Shown: piece by piece, positions 60,187 through 64,000 of the stretch
Layout: each line of letters starts with the position of its first letter
How positions within the stretch are numbered: the first letter of the stretch is position 1
Assembly (NCBI GenBank): GCA_021800165.1
Contig: JAJYZF010000013.1
Coordinates: 1-64,000, forward strand
Direction: 5' to 3'
DNA length: 64,000 bases
From: Planctomycetota bacterium
GTDB lineage: Bacteria > Planctomycetota > Phycisphaerae > WQYP01
Notes under the pieces: generated by a model
What the model was told of the DNA's origin: nothing
Database searches by the model: none
Seen by the model: only the letters and a program-made list of their open reading frames with translations
Made by a program: the position numbers and the translations under genes

Positions 60187-60235
60187 GGACGCCGAAATCT
60201 CCCGAAGCGGGCGGAACAGAAGCCGCCCATCGGGA
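60187..60235 (+). repeat. dispersed hairpin element, copy E2
   Basis: GGACGCCGAAATC TCCCGA-agc-GGGCGG-aacagaag-CCGCCC-a-TCGGGA. Confidence 0.7.
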
Positions 60236-60450
60236 CTTCCGTCTTGCGCCCCCGGACAATAACTGTCTGCTGGCGCTGGTAATATGAAACCTGACCGGTT
60301 CAGCCTCGGTGGCGGCACGAAAAGAAACTTTGAGCAAGGAAGATCATAAAAGTCCATGTTTTCAGCCGTGTCGAAGTGGCAACTGGCCTTTTCAAAATTA
60401 CACTGCGCCCCTTGCCCACCAGCCTTCCCCTTGGTACGCTTGCGGCGTCA

Positions 60451-61110
60451 ATGTTCCGACCTGAGGCACGTATGGTACAACTGATTTCGCCGGTCTTGCC
60501 CCTGCTCGCGGGCTTACTGGCCCTTCTCTTTATTATGCGGCGTTCACAGCTCAAGGGTTGGGTGGGTGAAATGGCCATTCGCCTTGCCTGTCGAACCTTG
60601 GATAATACGATCTACCATTGCATTCACAACGTCACACTGCCGACGGCCAATGGTGGCACCACGCAAATCGACCATCTGATTGTGTCCCGGTTCGGCATTC
60701 TTGTGGTGGAAACCAAAAACTACCGTGGAGCCATCTATGCCAGCCAGTATGACCGAAACTGGACGCAGGTCCTTGGCCGATGCAAGCATCAATTCCAAAA
60801 TCCTCTGCGACAGAATTATGGCCACACCATGGAACTGACTAACACTCTGGGCCTGCCGCGGGAAGCCATGAAACCCATCGTGATATTCATCGGCTCCGCC
60901 CGGATTAAGACCCAAAACAAACTTCCCGACAATGTTCTAACTCACGGCCTGCTGACCTACGTCAAATCACACCAAGAGCCGGTACTGGCCGAAGATGACG
61001 TGGCCCGCGCCCTGCGGATTATTCGGGAAAAACGGCTGGCACCCGGGTACAAAACACACCGTACCCATGTCAGAAACGTCCGCATCAGCCACGCCCGAAG
61101 GCACCGGTAA
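60451..61110 (+). CDS. NERD-domain (nuclease-related) membrane-anchored protein
   Basis: KGWVGEMAIRLA...TTQIDHLIVSRFGILVVETKNYRGAIY. Confidence 0.85.
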   Translation: MFRPEARMVQLISPVLPLLAGLLALLFIMRRSQLKGWVGEMAIRLACRTLDNTIYHCIHNVTLPTANGGTTQIDHLIVSRFGILVVETKNYRGAIYASQYDRNWTQVLGRCKHQFQNPLRQNYGHTMELTNTLGLPREAMKPIVIFIGSARIKTQNKLPDNVLTHGLLTYVKSHQEPVLAEDDVARALRIIREKRLAPGYKTHRTHVRNVRISHARRHR

Positions 61111-61370
61111 TACTCTGGGGCCAGGTCTTCATACTCGGCCTCACCCGATATAATCAGCCGCATGGCGGTAAACGCACAGGTGCTGGGTCGCGATTGCGTA
61201 TAGAGGCTCATGAGCAGTGTGCCGATCATCACCACATAAAATCATGCCTCTACTCCCCGCGGACTGTGGCTGATCATCTGCTCAAAGTTGGCGTACACCT
61301 TCAGCCGGCGGAAAAACAATTCAATGGTCCACCCCTGCAGGTAGACCAGCCTGATGAAATGGGCGGTCAG
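61090..61370 (-). pseudogene. IS4-family transposase C-terminal remnant with internal stop
   Basis: LTAHFIRLVYLQGWTIELFFRRLKVYANFEQMISHSPRGVEA*FYVVMIGTLLMSLYTQ, one in-frame TGA. Confidence 0.75.
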
Positions 61371-61443
61371 CCCCGGCAAACGCCCCAACCCATCCGTCAT
61401 CCCACCATTCCCCCAAAATCCGGTTCCGTGGCATAATACCGCC

Positions 61444-62373
61444 ATGGCCAAACGCACGTTTAGTAAGTTCAGATCCCGCTGGTGGGCGTTTTGCAAAATC
61501 GAACGCCACCTTAAAACCGGCCGGTGCTGCAATACCCAGTCCCTCGCCGCCGATTTGGAAGTCGATGCCCGCACCGTTCGCCGATATCTTGAATTCATGC
61601 GTGATGATCTGGGCGCTCCTATCATCTTTGATCGCGCCTCCCAAAGCTATAAATTTTCCCATACCACCTGGTCCATGCCCAATGTGCATTTAAGCCTGGA
61701 AGAAATCCAATCCCTGGCCGTGGCGGTGAAGTCCATCACTCCCACCGTACCCGCCCCGTTTGCCCGGCCGCTGGAGAGCCTGCTGGCCAAGTTGCTTGAT
61801 GCCCTGCCCGAAGATGACCGCACGGAAATTCGCCGGGCCCAAAAGCAAATTGTATTTCTGCCCGTGCCGGTATCATCAAAGGGGTCCGCCTGGCTCGGCC
61901 CGCTGCTGGAGGCCATCCGCGGCGAAATGACCGTGGATATGGTTTATTTCGCCTTGTCCCGCGATCAGGAAACCCAGCGGCGTTTCGATCCCTACCATCT
62001 GCGCTACTTCATGGGTACGTGGTATGTTGTCGGCTACGATCATTTAACAAAACTTTGGCCCGTATTCAACCTGGCCCGCATTCGCAAGCTTACCGTCACG
62101 GAAGACTTTTACCGCCCGCGGTCCTTTGACCCGGATACTTTTTTCAAAAACAGCTTCGGCATCAGCGTGGGTGGTACACCTCAAAAAGTGTCCATCAAAC
62201 TCACCGGATGGAATGCCAAAACCGCCGGCGAAAGAATCTGGCCGCCCGGCTTCGTCTACAAAACCGTTGGCCCGGAAGAAGGAATCTTAACCGGCCTCAT
62301 TGCCAACTCCGCCGACCTGGATCTATGGATTGCCTCCTGCCAGGGCGACGCGGAAATCATCGCCCAGCCATAG
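61444..62373 (+). CDS. WYL-domain helix-turn-helix regulator
   Basis: LAADLEVDARTVRRYLEFMRDDLGAPI; RFDPYHLRYFMGTWYVVGYD. Confidence 0.85.
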   Translation: MAKRTFSKFRSRWWAFCKIERHLKTGRCCNTQSLAADLEVDARTVRRYLEFMRDDLGAPIIFDRASQSYKFSHTTWSMPNVHLSLEEIQSLAVAVKSITPTVPAPFARPLESLLAKLLDALPEDDRTEIRRAQKQIVFLPVPVSSKGSAWLGPLLEAIRGEMTVDMVYFALSRDQETQRRFDPYHLRYFMGTWYVVGYDHLTKLWPVFNLARIRKLTVTEDFYRPRSFDPDTFFKNSFGISVGGTPQKVSIKLTGWNAKTAGERIWPPGFVYKTVGPEEGILTGLIANSADLDLWIASCQGDAEIIAQP

Positions 62374-62423
62374 CCGCGGCCTCCCTTCGTGTCCGGAGTT
62401 TAATCCGTCCTCACCCCCGTTGA

Positions 62424-62518
62424 GGCATGGATGCCGAAATCCCGATGTCACAGGAGTCGCGCATCGGGAAGGCATGGATGCCGAAATCCTCGATGCTGGA
62501 GGACCAGCGTATCGGGAT
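62424..62518 (+). repeat. tandem pair of dispersed hairpin elements, copies D1 and D2
   Basis: D1 TCCCGATG...CATCGGGA; D2 inner CTGG-agga-CCAG; each with GGCATGGATGCCGAAAT prefix. Confidence 0.75.
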
Positions 62519-62686
62519 CTCCCAACTCCTAACTCCCAAATCCTAACTCCTGCGGCCGCAGCCGTCGTCGCTCCCGCTTTTGGCCGCAGCCCCCCGGACA
62601 ATAACTGTCCGCCCTGCCCGGTAATCATAAACAGGTCGGTTGTTCAGACGCTCTGAACCCCACGTGCTTTTGCATGGCAATACCCC

Positions 62687-64000
62687 ATGGCCACTTTTAT
62701 CTACCAATGCGACCACTGCCGGCAATTTACCGAATCGGCCTCACCTCCAAGCCCGATCGGTTGCCCGGAAAGCATGTTTCATTGGTGGTATAAGCTCGCC
62801 CCGGCCTCGCCGGCGGTATCCGCGTATTGCCGCCGCCTGCTTCCATCCAAGCCAGACCTGTCCCCGGATGAACTTGAATCCTGTCTTCCGCCGCTGGCGC
62901 AAAACCTCGCCGCACTCAAGGCCAAACGAGATGCATGTCAGCAGACTGCCGAGCGTACGCCTGGTCTGCTCCTGGCGTTCACGTCCGGGATCCTTGATCC
63001 TGACCAACAATCTTACGCGTGTTCCCAATGGCTTGCGGCCAAGCTCGATCCGCACGGCGACCACCCTTGCGGCCCGCTATTGCTAAAACAGTTCCTGCAA
63101 ACGCTCTCGACCAGCGTCCACCCCCCCCATCCCGCAACGAAACAGTTTTATCCGCCCGCACTCGGCAAAATCGACTGCTCCCAGGCCCAGATCACCGCCC
63201 CGACCAACTCACCCGATCGTTGTTCCGCCATTATGATCACCTTGCCGCATTGGGGTAATATCTGCATCGCCAACACGGTCAATGCCTACGGCTGCGATGA
63301 AACTCCCAAATGTGTAAATCTTTTCAACGCACAACCGCCAACCCCAAATCTACACCGTCTGCTGTTGTACCTTACGCCGGAGGGTACCGCCTTGGAAAGC
63401 CCGAAAAATCTTCAGGCTCCGTATTTCCTTATTTCATACCGCAAACACATCAGCCAATGGCTCAAGGCCTGTCTTCATGCTGTGCCCGCCACTACCGCTG
63501 TTACCGCCTCTCTGCGTCAACTCACGTCGGTCATCTCGGTCATAACCGAGGGACGTTTTCCATGGGAGTACGAATATATGCAAAGTGTTGAACAACTGAT
63601 CCGGCAAAACCCCGCCATCATCGCCAGTGTTAACGATCTTAAACAGGCTGTCACCAGCCTTGGCCTCTCCTGTTTCAACCGGCACTGGGATGCCGTCCAG
63701 CGCGAGTTGGCCGGCACCGGCATCATCATCGGCGAAATCACCCTCCACAACCGTTTAAATATTGCGTATTGGCCGGTCCGCATTGCGCCTGCCTGCCCCT
63801 TAAGAAAACCAGGTACCCTCGTTCGACCCAAAATATGGCGCAGACCCCTCGGCGAGGAACTGTGTATCAGCCTCACGTTACCGAAACACCTCGGCGATGC
63901 CGCAGCCCGAATCATCAACGCCGACTCTAAGGATGGCTGGCTGAACGCCACCGAGCTTCCCTACGAATTTTCAAACGAAGCGTTGACCCGCCTTGTCCAC
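62687..64000 (+). CDS. PD-(D/E)XK (PDDEXK_4-like) family protein, truncated by window edge
   Basis: continuous 438-codon frame from ATG 62687; SQWLAAKLDPHGDHPCGPLLLKQFLQTL, LLLYLTPEGTALESP...FLISYRKHISQWLKACL; not in supplied ORF list. Confidence 0.7.
   Translation, partial: MATFIYQCDHCRQFTESASPPSPIGCPESMFHWWYKLAPASPAVSAYCRRLLPSKPDLSPDELESCLPPLAQNLAALKAKRDACQQTAERTPGLLLAFTSGILDPDQQSYACSQWLAAKLDPHGDHPCGPLLLKQFLQTLSTSVHPPHPATKQFYPPALGKIDCSQAQITAPTNSPDRCSAIMITLPHWGNICIANTVNAYGCDETPKCVNLFNAQPPTPNLHRLLLYLTPEGTALESPKNLQAPYFLISYRKHISQWLKACLHAVPATTAVTASLRQLTSVISVITEGRFPWEYEYMQSVEQLIRQNPAIIASVNDLKQAVTSLGLSCFNRHWDAVQRELAGTGIIIGEITLHNRLNIAYWPVRIAPACPLRKPGTLVRPKIWRRPLGEELCISLTLPKHLGDAAARIINADSKDGWLNATELPYEFSNEALTRLVH

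Noticed and set aside
61242-61244. In-frame TGA in the transposase remnant as possible recoding
   Set aside because: No full-length protein around it and no recoding signal seen; a nonsense mutation in a relic is simpler.
1-64000. tRNA/rRNA genes
   Set aside because: None recognised by eye; a tRNAscan-SE/Infernal run would be needed to exclude them.

Overview
GC-rich bacterial chromosome segment, probably Planctomycetota/Phycisphaerae-like (inferred from PEP-CTERM exports, H-X9-DG pseudopilins with [10 protein letters not shown], and many secreted glycosidases). Housekeeping genes: purB, lipA, photolyase, PduO-type adenosyltransferase, nuoA/nuoB, HemQ-like protein. Carbohydrate genes: GH4, GH95, GH172/DUF2961, very large secreted multidomain proteins, an MFS transporter and AraC/GntR regulators. 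Accessory parts: a HicB/HicA-remnant + MNT/HEPN cluster (8.4-9.5 kb), a GntR/PEP-CTERM/pseudopilin cassette present twice (14.3-18.0 and 25.0-28.5 kb), and a right-end block (58.0-64.0 kb) with a TIGR04255 three-gene operon, NERD protein, IS4 relic, WYL regulator and an edge-truncated PD-(D/E)XK-like ORF missing from the ORF track. The most unusual non-coding signal is a dispersed hairpin family (GRCATGGATGYC-GAAAT-CCCGA-[variable inner stem]-TCGGGA) next to the accessory modules and in frame inside the leaders of both pseudopilin genes. All calls come from reading the sequence and recalling family motifs; no searches were run.
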